Positions 1 through 11,519 of a stretch of 64,000 bases of DNA are shown here, piece after piece (positions within the stretch are counted from its first letter, which is position 1; every line of letters begins with the position of its first letter). A program made the position numbers and the translations under genes. Origin of the DNA: Cinnamomum chago (taxonomy: Eukaryota > Streptophyta > Magnoliopsida > Laurales > Lauraceae); NCBI GenBank assembly GCA_038049695.1, contig CP142456.1, positions 22,478,501 to 22,542,500 on the forward strand, read 5' to 3'. The notes under the pieces are model-generated. The model had not been told where the DNA came from. It did no database searches and was given only the letters and a program-made list of their open reading frames with translations.

Positions 1-1208
1 AGAATCATGTTACATATTTCATTAACATGATCTACTTAGATTTACCAAAGATAAAGTACTACTTTGATTGAATCAATGGTGATGCATCCAAAACAATAGA
101 TCAATTCAAAATATAGAACATGCTAAGGATACAACACATCATAGTTTATCATGTTACTAAAGATTTACCTAAGATAAAACAAAACATGAAAACATATGAT
201 TTGTAAAGAAGTTGAGTCCAAAACATAAGATAGTTTTGAAAGTGATTTTCTTATGATGGAAAACAACAACCAAAGATTCAACCAAGTATAGGAATCATGT
301 TACATATAATTTCAAAGGTTCTTTCATTAACATGATCTACTTAGATTTACCAAATATTAAGTACTACTTGGATTGAATCATATGGTGTTGTATCCAAAAC
401 AATAAATCAATTCAAAACATAAAACATGTTAAGGACACAACACAAACATAGTTTAACATGCTAGAAATGATATACCAAAAATAAAAAAAGCATGAAAACA
501 TATGATTAAGGAAAGTAGAGCCTACTTGGAGATTTAACTTCATTAATCCAAGCTTTAGCTTTCCTAATGCTCCCCTTCATCCCTTAGTTCATTTCCCTTC
601 TATTTGCCTCAAAACCCCTCAAGGAGGGCCTTAAAATTCCCAACTTTTGGCAAAGGAAAGAACTCATATTTATAGCAAAAAGTGCCCAACGGCTAGTCCT
701 CGGTCGACCTGCAAACAGGTCTCGGTCGACCGGGATCACACAACGGTCGGATTTCTGACCGTTGGTGCGCCAGGCCATTTCTGCCTTGTAGTGTTCCCGG
801 TCGACCGGGACCTCTGTGCCGGTCGACCGGCGACACTGCCGGGACCCCAAAATCCACTTTTGCATGTTTGAAAGAATTTCTCTGTGGAACTATTTGGGCC
901 ACTAAATCAAGCTTAAAAACATGTTTTAAATCATTCTAAGGGTTTTAAAACATGAAACATAAAAAGCCAAAAAAGATTTGAAACTTTAAAACCAATGGCT
1001 AGCTTGATTTCTAAAACTCTTTTCAAAATAAAATGCATCCAAGATTGAAAACAAATCATGCATAAATTGATACTTTTACAACTCTTAAAAACCATGCATG
1101 AATAAAACAAGATTTCAAGATTTCTTAAATCAATGCATATGTGTGTAAAACAAATGATGCTAGAATGATAATGCATCCATCAAATTGCAATCTACAAAAT
1201 TCCTAACA
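1..1208 (-). mobile_element. Partial LTR of LARD-type element, left array copy 1
   Basis: This is a minus-strand LTR cut by the window edge. Its inner boundary ends ...CTAACA on the plus strand (TGTTAG... on the minus strand) and abuts the polypurine tract at 1209-1220. It matches 5186-6393 almost base for base, with roughly eight differences by eye. A minus-strand TATA box (CTATAAATA) lies at 667-675, and a palindrome cluster of GGTCGACC type at about 698-835 lies just upstream of it. The short open frames in this stretch are chance frames through the LTR; no protein domain is visible. Confidence 0.9.
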
Positions 1209-4201
1209 ATCTCCCCCTTTGCAATTTGATGTCAAACACACTCACCACTGAGATTACACACTTAGTCTTCAGCTCCCCCTCAGCTGGACAATGCTTGAAA
1301 TCTTCTTGGATGCTTCTCTTTGCTTGGGCTCTTTTCTTCATTCTTCATGATGCTTGGAGCTTGATCATTCTTTAATCTTTCTTTCTTTTTTCTTTCTTTA
1401 TCCAAGCATCTTCTTTAGCTTCCAAGCTTTCTTCTTCTATTTGCTCTCCCCCTTTGACCATGCCTCTTTCTCCCTTTGGCAAGGTATGTATTCTCTCCCC
1501 TTGTAGAAGATCATACAAAACCTCCCCTTAGGAAGCTTGGAAATTCTCTTCACCCTTTTGAGAACTTGCATACTTTCCCCCCCTTTGCCATTAAATTGCA
1601 AAGGTACCTATACACATGAAACAAGGAAAATACCTTTAGTAGCACCTGTTAACAAAAGAAATCGAAAGTGAATTACATAACAGGCTATCATGTGTGGAAT
1701 TAATCTCTAAGGGCTCAAAGGCAATCCTAGGGTCAATTTGATCAAAACTAATACTTCCTATGAAGGTTTACACTCCCCCTCAATCCATTCTCTCCTTTTG
1801 TCAAACATTTGACAAAGATTTAACTATTAGGTGCAAGAAGAAGATGGTTTAACCAAATGAGGGTCAACTTCAAGGAAAGGATTAGATTCATTTAACTATA
1901 AAGCTCATATGATCAAATTGCCAAAAAAAAGTAAAGTCAAAAAAGAAAAGCAATCATGGATACCAATTGGAAAAATAAAGAATACCAATTGAGATTTTAG
2001 GATATGACTATTAAACACAATCACTCTAAAATGGATTTAAAAATATAACTATTAGGAAAAATCCAAATTGGAGCTATCCATGATGAAATGGGGTTTATTA
2101 ATCATAGCATCAAATAATCTAACTATGGAAAGCATGTGCTATGAAGGTTTTGAAAATCATTTCATTCAATCAATAAATATGACTTATAAATGTGCAAGAA
2201 TGAGTGAAATGAAATTCAAACATGAAGCCAACCTCAACTAATAACCAACCAATATTATGAACACATAAACATGGTGGTCATGAAATATACCTATATGAGC
2301 AAGAGAGGTGGCAACATGAACATTATGATGCTAATGGTGTGTGACATGGAACAATCATATTACTTATCAAGTTCAATCTAATGCACACAAGGTTTATCAC
2401 ATTCACAAGAAATCAAATCAATCAAAAATTATACCAATTAAAATCAATTGAATTTGATAACATAATAAAGAGCAAGAATGTGGCAAACACAAAATTCCAT
2501 CAAGCATCATAAATAGATATTCATCACTTTTAAAGATATAACTATAGAGCATGGTGATGAACAAGGTAAATTGCAATGCAAAGGATATGACTTGAAATGC
2601 ATGCAATTTATAAAGTGACTAAATCATATGAATTCAACATCTAAGTTATCCATCAAATTCATAGAAATATGAGTAATGGATTTCAAAGAGTTTCATATGA
2701 TCAAGATCACTACTATGAAGTTGAAACATGTATAAGAATAACATCATTTAGAGAATACACATGAATCAACATCATAACCATCCAAAAAGAAATGACTATA
2801 AGGCATAGAGGATGGATTTGAGTTCTAGTATGGTTTCTACAAATATAATAAATATCACAACCATACATAGAACAATTTGACATTTGCATAGAGAGGATTA
2901 ATCAACATTCAAGATCTAACTCATACCAATCATCAAAAAGGAATATAACTATTTAAGCACAAGAAGGTATGAAGTTAAAGGAATCAATCTATCATGTAAC
3001 ATCTCCACTCTTAGCAAATGTACTAAGCTTACAATGCAATGGAAAAGGATATGAGGTCTATACCAAATGAACTTAGCACATAAAATCACATATGTACTTA
3101 AAAAGCTCAAATACAAGATTTTACTATAAAGCACATAAACAATCATCAAAATGCATTAAAGAGAATATACCAAGTTAGGCACAAACATGCAAATTAATGA
3201 AACTATATCCAACCATGCAATGTAAGTCATCAAAATCAATTTGCATAAAGAATGTAACTAAATGAACCACGATGCAAATAGTTTGTAAAAAAATATTTCC
3301 TTCCAAAAGATATAATCATAATTAAGCACAAGGAAATAAATTCAACGAAAATGCTTCTATAAATACAACCAATCAAGCTTAGAACATTTTCCAAAGTTTC
3401 TCAAATCACTTCAATATATGAAATTCTAACAAAGAATCATTTATAGAATTAAGAGCAAGTGATTTTGAAAAACAAGAAGTGTACAATTATAAATTGAACA
3501 CATATTTTCCATACCAAGAGATATTACTTGAAAACTCAATGGAAAACTTAAATAGCTTCAAATCATTTGATATTAAAAAAGGATCTAACTATGACATTCA
3601 TCAAATGATTTTCCAACATCAATTGATCAGGAAAAATCTAGCTAAGAAAAGCATTTGTAATCACAATCAGTTGATCATGAATAGATATGCACTACAAGAG
3701 ATATGACTATATGAACAAAATGCAAATCCATCATGAAAAAAATTGCAATCAAGGGATTTTGAAAACCATGAGATATAACTTAGAAGTTCATGAATACAAA
3801 ATCAAATGATCACAAAGAAACATTGCATTTTAAAAGATGTGACTATAAAGCAACAAAATGCAAATGTAACAAGACCAACAAATAGATATAACTAAAAAGA
3901 ATAGGTTGGTCTAGGGGGATCAAGGCCTAAAGGTTAGTCTAAATGTGTACCAATGAAGATTCACCTAAGGTCTTGAAAAGGATGTCCTTGAGAGATCACT
4001 TTGAGGACTCACCAACTCTTAAAGATATAACTTGAAAAAGTCTTAGAGTGGTGCAATGAAGCTAGGGGAAATAACAATTTCAAACATAGTGGAAATTTTT
4101 AAAGAGATATGCAATAAATCACAACACTAGGGTTCAAATCTAGCAAGGATCAACTCCGGGTTGTTAAGCCCTAAAATGGAGTAACCCGCTCTGATACCAC
4201 T
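1209..4201 (-). mobile_element. Non-coding internal region of LARD, left array unit 1
   Basis: This region lies between two minus-strand LTRs and is 2993 bp long. On the minus strand it starts with the primer-binding site and ends with the polypurine tract AAAGGGGGAGAT. It holds no long open frame and no gag or pol similarity that I can recognise. It is the same family as the internal regions of the right-hand array, with the same first 100 bases after the primer site and the same GA-rich end. It is studded with TATAACTAT-like motifs, which are the complement of the TATAGTTATATCT motif of the right array. The lack of coding capacity points to a non-autonomous large retrotransposon derivative. 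Confidence 0.88.
4188..4199 (-). other. Primer-binding site (initiator Met tRNA)
   Basis: The minus strand reads TGGTATCAGAGC two bases inside the LTR end at 4202. This is the standard plant LTR-retrotransposon primer site complementary to the 3' end of initiator methionine tRNA. Confidence 0.9.
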
Positions 4202-6393
4202 TGTAAGTCCATGGGGATCCGAACCCTAGAGGGGGGGTGAATAGGGTGAGCTCCAATTATGACCAATTTTAACAAATTTAACTTCTTTAAAACAAACTAG
4301 TCACAAGTGATGATTAATCATACAAGATGCGGAAGCTAACAAAAGAATCACCACAAAGCAATCACCATCACACAAGTATTTATAGTGGTTCGGCCTCAAT
4401 GCCTACATCCACTACCGGCTCGTGAACCAACACCCCACCGGATTTCCACTATTTATGCTTTTCAATAGGCTAAGCAATAACCTTTACAATATGCTTTTCA
4501 AGGCTTAGCAATAACCTTTACAATGATGTTTTTCAAGGCTCAACATCAACCTATACACTATGCTTTTATAGGCTAAGCAATAACCTCTTCAACCATAGGT
4601 TGGTTATCTCACTAAATTAGTGTCTAACATACACTTGATGGAGATTCAATTAAGCTCATTACATTTGCCTCTAATATAGGCGGATATGAAAATGAAAATC
4701 TAATACACACTCACACTATGAATGCAAAGATGAAAGTACATGAAGTGTGTGTGTGTGGTCCTCAATCATTTTGAAAATGAAAGCTCATAAATGTATGCCT
4801 AAGGCTTTTGAAAGTTTTAGCTCAAAAACATTTATGATTGAGGAAGTAATGCAAGTCACATGTTAAAAGTAACAACTTGTTAATGATGTCAAAGATACAC
4901 AAGTTGTATGAAATAGATTAGCTCTAAACATGTGATGCATAGGGATGTCAATCAAATCAACAATGAAGCTCAAAGCATAAAAATAGATTTGATTGAAAAT
5001 AGGGGACAAATCATATGTAATTATAAATACAACTTGAAGAAGATATACCTATCAAAGTAAGGCAAGTTGTGAAACTTTAAAACAATAATACACATATGAT
5101 TTGTAAAGATGTTGAATCCAAAACATAAGATACATTTGAAAGAGATTTTCTTATGATGGAAAAACAACAACCAAAGATTCAACAAAGAATCATGTTACAT
5201 ATTTCATTAACATGATCTACTTAGATTTACCAAAGATAAAGTACTACTTTGATTGAATCAATGGTGATGCATCCAAAACAATAGATCAATTCAAAATATA
5301 GAACATGCTAAGGATACAACACATCATAGTTTATCATGTTACTAAAGATTTACCTAAGATAAAACAAAACATGAAAACATATGATTTGTAAAGAAGTTGA
5401 GTCCAAAACATAAGATAGTTTTGAAAGTGATTTTCTTATGATGGAAAACAACAACCAAAGATTCAACCAAGTATAGGAATCATGTTACATATAATTTCAA
5501 AGGTTCTTTCATTAACATGATCTACTTAGATTTACCAAATATTAAGTACTACTTGGATTGAATCATATGGTGTTGTATCCAAAACAATAAATCAATTCAA
5601 AACATAAAACATGTTAAGGACACAACACAAACATAGTTTAACATGCTAGAAATGATATATCAAAAATAAAACAAAGCATGAAAACATATGATTAAGGAAA
5701 GTAGAGCCTACTTGGAGATTTAACTTCATTAATCCAAGCTTTAGCTTTCCTAATGCTCCCCTTCATCCCTTAGTTCATTTCCCTTCTAGTTGCCTCAAAA
5801 CCCCTCAAGGAGGGCCTTAAAATTCCCAACTTTTGGCAAAGGAAAGAACTCATATTTATTGCAAAAAGTGCCCAACGGCTAGTCCTCGGTCGACCTGCAA
5901 ACAGGTCTCGGTCGACCGGGATCACACAACGGTCGGATTTCTGACCGTTGGTGCGCCAGGCCATTTCTGCCTTGTAGTGTTCCCGGTCGACCGGGACCTC
6001 TGTGCCGGTCGACCGGCGACACTGCCGGGACCCCAAAATCCACTTTTGCATGTTTGAAAGAATTTCTCTGTGGAACTATTTGGGCCACTAAATCAAGCTT
6101 AAAAACATGTTTTAAATCATTCTAAGGGTTTTAAAACATGAAACATAAAAAGCCAAATAGATTTAAAACTTTAAAACCAATGGCTAGCTTGATTTCTAAA
6201 ACTCTTTTCAAAATCAAATGCATCCAAGATTGAAAACAAATCATGCATAAATTGATACTTTTACAACTCTTAAAAACCATGCATGAATAAAACAAGATTT
6301 CAAGATTTCTTAAATCAATGCATATGTGTGTAAAACAAATGATGCTAGAATGATAATGCATCCATCAAATTGCAATCTACAAAATTCCTAACA
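4202..6393 (-). mobile_element. Full LTR of LARD-type element, left array
   Basis: This is a 2192-bp minus-strand LTR with TG...CA ends, flanked on one side by the primer-binding site (4188-4199) and on the other by a polypurine tract (6394-6405). It has a TATA-like box near 5853-5861, a palindrome cluster at about 5884-6021, two tandem copies of a block of about 300 bp (about 5095-5690), and four short tandem units ending TTATTGCTTAGCC-like near 4450-4600. Because internal sequence lies on both sides, this LTR is shared by two tandem units rather than being the end of one simple element. Confidence 0.9.
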
Positions 6394-7241
6394 ATCTCCC
6401 CCTTTGCAATTTGATGTCAAACACACTCACCACTGAGATTACACACTTAGTCTTCAGCTCCCCCTCAGCTGGACAATGCTTGAAATCTTCTTGGATGCTT
6501 CTCTTTGCTTGGGCTCTTTTCTTCATTCTTCATGATGCTTGGAGCTTGATCATTCTTTAATCTTTCTTTCTTTTTTCTTTCTTTATCCAAGCATCTTCTT
6601 TAGCTTCCAAGCTTTCTTCTTCTATTTGCTCTCCCCCTTTGACCATGCCTCTTTCTCCCTTTGGCAAGGTATGTATTCTCTCCCCTTGTAGAAGATCATA
6701 CAAAACCTCCCCTTAGGAAGCTTGGAAATTCTCTTCACCCTTTTGAGAACTTGCATACTTTCCCCCCCTTTGCCATTAAATTGCAAAGGTACCTATACAC
6801 ATGAAACAAGGAAAATACCTTTAGTAGCACCTGTTAACAAAAGAAATCGAAAGTGAATTACATAACAGGCTATCATGTGTGGAATTAATCTCTAAGGGCT
6901 CAAAGGCAATCCTAGGGTCAATTTGATCAAAACTAATACTTCCTATGAAGGTTTACACTCCCCCTCAATCCATTCTCTCCTTTTGTCAAACATTTGACAA
7001 AGATTTAACTATTAGGTGCAAGAAGAAGATGATTTAACCAAATGAGGGTCAACTTCAAGGAAAGGATTAGATTCATTTAACTATAAAGCTCATATGATCA
7101 AATTGCCAAAAAAAAGTAAAGTCAAAAAAGAAAAGCAATCATGGATACCAATTGGAAAAACAAAGAATACCAATTGAGATTTTAGGATATGACTATTAAA
7201 CACAATCACTCTAAAATGGATTTAAAAATATAACTATTAGG
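6394..7241 (-). mobile_element. Truncated second internal region of LARD, left array
   Basis: This repeats 1209-2061 with only a few differences, then stops abruptly at 7241, where the PMD unit begins. No LTR end or target duplication is seen at this junction, so the array was cut by rearrangement or by insertion of another element. Confidence 0.85.
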
Positions 7242-10200
7242 ATGCATCCAAGCGTCGATCTCGGCTTCCTCCTCCTCGAGTTGTCTCAAGACCTCAACAG
7301 GTATCTCTTGTGCGGCTCCGGATCCGATGACATCCTGTTCCTCGAGAAAGCCTATCCTATGCTTCTCTCCAGAAAGGAAGAACAAAACTTCCTCTCGACG
7401 GATGCCATCTGATCTACCAAGACCCTTCCCAGGAGATTGCTTGACATTCAGCTCCTTCTTGGAAAGCCCTCGGTACACAGGAAAGCTCTCCACGAACCAC
7501 TTCGTGAAGCCAGCAGTCAACTCAGGATAGGAAATCATGGCAGTAGTGTCCTCCGCACTATAGAAAGCCCATGTATTTCTCCCGTCATGCAAACCTCCAA
7601 AACGCTTCACCATGCTTGAAGGCGCTCCAACAACGCCTTGAGAGAAGCCTAACTGCAACGCAAAACGCGAAGGGACATACAGCTGGATGTCAACAAAAAG
7701 ATGTCTGCGGTACACCATCGTGCCAACACGTATGTTTAAAAGCCACCTCTTCTCTGCGTTGGTCAAAGAATAGTGTCTTCCCGATCCTGCCCTGGTGGAA
7801 TCACGGGAGACACCAAAATCAAAAGCCTTCTTCCGCAAATCCGGAGAAAGCTTCACTGAAGATTGCCCAATCTCGACATCCCTGAATCGTCGGATTCTCA
7901 AGCGGGCAGACAAAAGTGAATCGGAAACGGCTTTTCCCCTAGCCAACCGAATCATGAAAGGGTCATCATCTTGTGCGGCGCCTAAACGGTGAAAGCCAGG
8001 ACAGTGGTACACATACCACGAATAGAAAATATGGGCTGAAAATACTCTGTTCATGGGGAGCCCAAGCCGGACCAAGAAAGCAGCAGCCTGAAGTTCGGTA
8101 CATAAATAGGAGTAAAGAGCCGGCACCAAAGCTAGCTGCTCTCCAAACGCCATCTGACAAGCCGAAAAAATACAATGCGGCCTGATGTGCGTCCCATCTC
8201 CTCCAGCAAAGACAGCCTCACCTAGCCAGTAAGTGAGGTATATAGCGAGATCTCTTCGCAGCGCGATGTCGGAACAAATGGCGTTTGTGCTTGCGCAGAA
8301 TTCCTTCAGATTTTCTCGCATAACGGAGATCTTCTTCGAAGCCAGATTCTTCTCAGAAGATTCTCCACTGCCAAAGAAGTTGGGAGACAAAGAGCCAAAA
8401 TTCTTCCAACTGCTGCACCGGACTTTCAAGTCCTCCTTCTCCTTCAAAAAATCGTAGAAGGCGACGAGCTAAAAGTACAAAAGCCTGAACTCCTCAGACT
8501 GCTCCTCAAGAACGCTGTCGATCGGCATAAATTCCTCATAGAGTTTGCCAAGGATGGGCAGCCCGGTAATGACACTCAGCTCCTTCAAAGAAAAACCAAT
8601 CTCACTATTCGTAACAATGAAGGTGTTGGTTTGTGGAAGGAAGGACTCCAGCATGGCCATAAAAGCCTCATCGGAGAAAATCACGGTTTGTCTAAAAGCG
8701 CGAACCGCATCAAAAATCTCGGCCTCCTTCAGAATGGTACCACCAATCTGCAGGATGTGATCAGTCCACGACTCCCAGCTCGAGTCAACACTGAAACGGC
8801 CACGAAGTCGAAAAGGCTTCACCCAATTGCTGCCATCACCCCTGAAAATGCCAAGGCCCACCGGTCTCAAATCAACCGATGGATGATCAGGTCCTTGGTA
8901 GCCGCTGGCTGGCATCAACATGTCCAGACGGACATGCGACTTCTCTGCATAACCAGAAGGACCGCCAACAAAAACCCCGGTCTTGACCACATTGGTCCTC
9001 TTCACCCAGCTTGGAGGATCTTCTCTCTTAGAGCATGTGGGAGAAAGACTCATGATCGAAATAGTACGATCAAAAGTCGATCGGGTAGAAATGGTTCTCT
9101 CCTCACCATCAGCTGTGTAAGAGAACTGAAAGCATCTCCTTTGGTATGACGAGTCATCAGGGGCTGCATCACCAAAGAAAAAGGTAGGCTTGGGCACAAC
9201 GCTCTGATCGTCCATGACCCAAGGACGATTCCTTGCCATAATCTTGTAAAACTCCTCATCCTTGAGAGCGATCAGTCGCTGTCTCATCTCATCTCGGTTG
9301 AGCGAGTCACACTCTTCCAAGTTTCTCTCCACATACTGGACCTTCTCCCAGGCCTGTTGTACGGCCGCATTGGAAGATCTGGCAGATCGATGAGGTGCAT
9401 CGGTAACGGGCTCCTTACCCTTGTTCGTTCTGGAGGAACTACCTGCAATGGAAGAAAAAGAAAGAAAATCAATCACCAAAATGACAGAATTTTGCTAAAA
9501 AAAATCCTAGCGAAATTTTGGCATGGCTCCAGGGCAATTCCGAAGAAAAGGGAAACACCCCGAAAAAAGATTGGAAGCCTGAAGATGAGTTCAACATCAC
9601 CACGAGCTCATAATCAACGAAGGATTCTCAAAGAAAGCTTGAACTCAAACATTGCCGCGAGATCAAGTTAGTCTTCTCAAATCTCCGCAAGATCGGAAAA
9701 GAGCTCAACATTGCTGTGAGCTTCAAATTCCAGAACTTGCAAAGCTCCTCAAAATCCCGCAAGACTAGGAAAGAGCTCAACATTGCTGCGAGCTTCAAAT
9801 CCCAAGACTTGCAAAAGATTTTCAGGTGTGCATCATCATGCTCCCAATCCAATTTACAAAAATCATGCATAAAAAAAAAAATCATCATGCATTAGACGCT
9901 AGGAAAACTTTGACAAAAAGTTTGACCAATTCCAACCCAACTTGGTCAAAACCAATAAAACTTTGTCTAAGTCAAAATTCATGTTGGCTTAACCTAGAGA
10001 CTCTAACTTTCTATCTTGATGCATAAAAAAAAAAAAAAGTATGTGCATGAACATCTTGGATTGCATAAACCTCATTATCATGGTGAGCAAAAAAAAAAAA
10101 AAAAAAAAAAAAAAAGAGAGAAAAAAAAAACAGTACACGGTAAAAAAAAAAAAGAAAAACCGTGAGCAAAAGAAAAAAAAAAGAAAAAAAGGAAAGAAGA

Positions 10201-10367
10201 AAAAAAAAAGAAGAGAAGGAAAAAAAAGCGTGTGAAAAAAAGAAGAAGAAGGAAACACGTGAAAAAAAAAGAAGAAGAAAAAGAAAAGAAAAAAAAAAGA
10301 AAAGAAACTTTTTTTCTACTCCTACATGCAATTTCTTAAGAAAAAAAAAAAACTTACTTGAAGCCAT
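7242..10367 (-). pseudogene. Plant mobile domain (PMD) gene, copy 1
   Basis: This is a minus-strand gene of a repeated unit. A tiny first exon at 10358-10367 (ATGGCTTCAA) is followed by a 915-bp intron (GT at 10357, AG at 9443) and a long coding stretch. The N-terminal PMD half lies at about 8470-9440, with GFSLKELSVITGLPI, which fits the family's E-(I/M)-(T/S)-L-x-D/E-v-x-x-l-x-GLP motif. The C-terminal half lies at about 7242-8450, with the LTYWLGEAVF and ALVPALYSYL blocks typical of PF10536-like domains. It starts with a low-complexity SSSSRTNKGK leader. The frame is nearly whole, with about one break, and its C-terminus is replaced by LARD sequence from 7241. PMD proteins occur both in host genes (MAIN/MAIL type) and in MULE and Ty3 elements. 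With two copies here, a mobile-element origin is more likely. Function is unknown. Confidence 0.7.
9443..10357 (-). other. Predicted intron of PMD gene copy 1
   Basis: The minus strand reads GTAAGT at the 5' end (10352-10357) and a pyrimidine-rich TTCTTCCATTGCAG at the 3' end (from 9443). The same donor and a similar acceptor occur at the matching place in copy 2, which supports real splicing in the ancestor. The intron holds a very long A/G-rich tract (polypyrimidine on the transcribed strand) at about 10090-10315. Confidence 0.65.
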
Positions 10368-10479
10368 GGAGGAAGAAGAAGAAAAGCTTGAAGATCTTTG
10401 AAGAAAAGAAGGTCTTGGAGCTCTCTTGAAGATTTTTGCAAAAAGAAAGCAATAGGAGCAAGAGATCCCACCTCCCTTG

Positions 10480-10487
10480 CTTTTATA
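10480..10487 (-). promoter_or_regulatory. TATA box of PMD gene copy 1
   Basis: The minus strand reads TATAAAAG about 113 bp upstream of the proposed ATG (10367). It is conserved at 16650-16657 in copy 2. A start near 10450 would leave a 5' leader of about 80 nt. Confidence 0.6.
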
Positions 10488-10554
10488 GAAGAGAGCAAAC
10501 CAAAAGAGGAAAGAGGAGAAAAGTAAGGAGGTAAGTGCTAAAAATTGGCAACCT

Positions 10555-10790
10555 TCCCAAAAGAAAAGGAAACTTGGGATATTCTCTCCCAAAACAAAGA
10601 TCCCTTGAGAAATTCTCTCCAAAAAGAAAGGGAATGATAGATATTCTCTCCCAAAGAAAGATATTTTGAGAGAATCTCTCCCAAAATCAAGGAAACTTGA
10701 GAAAATCTCTCAAAGTAAAGATATTTTTAGATATTCTCCACCCAAAGGAGAAATTTTTAGATATTCTCTACAAAAATGACACCATGTGAG
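10555..10790. repeat. Degenerate short tandem repeat, about 37 bp, AGATATTCTCTCCCAAA-like
   Basis: Six or so diverged units with the core ATATTCTCTC plus a purine-rich spacer lie upstream of the PMD TATA box. The same series recurs at about 16735-16945 in copy 2 with a different unit arrangement. Confidence 0.7.
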
Positions 10791-10859
10791 ATCTAAGCCA
10801 TCTTTCAAAGCTTAAGGTCCCATGGGTTAGCCCATATGAGTCAGGTTTGACCACCTAGG

Positions 10860-11519
10860 CACTAAAAGTGGCTTTTAGTCAAAATTCCTCTTACCAAGAG
10901 CATACAAAAAAAAAAAAAAAAAAAAAATGGTTCCATGCCTCTTTTGAGTTGATTGGACCATACAAAAATTCCAAGCCTCATGAGCTTCCAAAATCCAAAC
11001 CATCCCACCTCATGAACCAAATTAAGCCAAAACCTTGAAATTGACATTCTTCCAAAATCCAAAACCACTCCAATGGACTCAAAAAAAAAATTGTCCCAAA
11101 GAGTAACCAAAAAACCAAACCATGGTCCCCTAACTTGCCACATACAGCTTGTTAGGTCAGAAGGCCAACCAAAAACCCACTTTTTTGTCCCCTAACTTGT
11201 CACATACAGCTTGTTAGGTCAAAAGGCCAAAATAAAAAAACCAAAAACCCGACCCCCTAACCTGCCACATACAGCTTGTTAGGTCACCACAAGGTCAAAA
11301 AAACAAAAAAAAAAAAAAATCCTACTTGACCGCCTGATGCGCCACATAAAGCCTTTAGGTTCACAAGGTCAAAAGGGAAAAATCCAAAACCCAAAAAATC
11401 CAAAACCCAAAATCCAGATCCCAAATGTCAATTCTCAAAACTTTGCCTTGAAATGGTACGTGATCCCTCCCACTACCATAAAATCCCCTGGAAGCTCAAA
11501 AGGCTATTCGAATTTTCTC
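10860..11519. repeat. Upstream region of PMD unit 1 with 62-bp tandem repeats
   Basis: From about 11125 to 11370 there are four units of roughly 62 bp, starting near 11125, 11187, 11251 and 11328. Each contains CCCCTAAC-like sequence, CCACATACAGC and TTAGGTCA. Poly-A tracts interrupt the area. The region matches 17040-17680 and ends where the truncated LTR begins at about 11520. Confidence 0.75.

Noticed and set aside
584-871. Overlapping open frames through the palindrome cluster (also at 5770-6057 and 44892-62502)
   Set aside because: The GC-rich palindromes lack stops in several frames at once; the frames overlap on both strands and lie in the LTR.
4128-4160. GGGTTCAAAT string resembling a tRNA T-arm
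   Set aside because: It lies next to the primer-binding site inside the LARD internal region and no tRNA cloverleaf can be drawn. The similar GGGTTCAAAACCC near 39350 also has no other tRNA arms.
10011-10622. 203-residue minus-strand frame rich in Phe and Ser
   Set aside because: It is the translation of the purine/pyrimidine tract. Only the first-exon ATG near 10367 is meaningful, and splice sites interrupt this frame.
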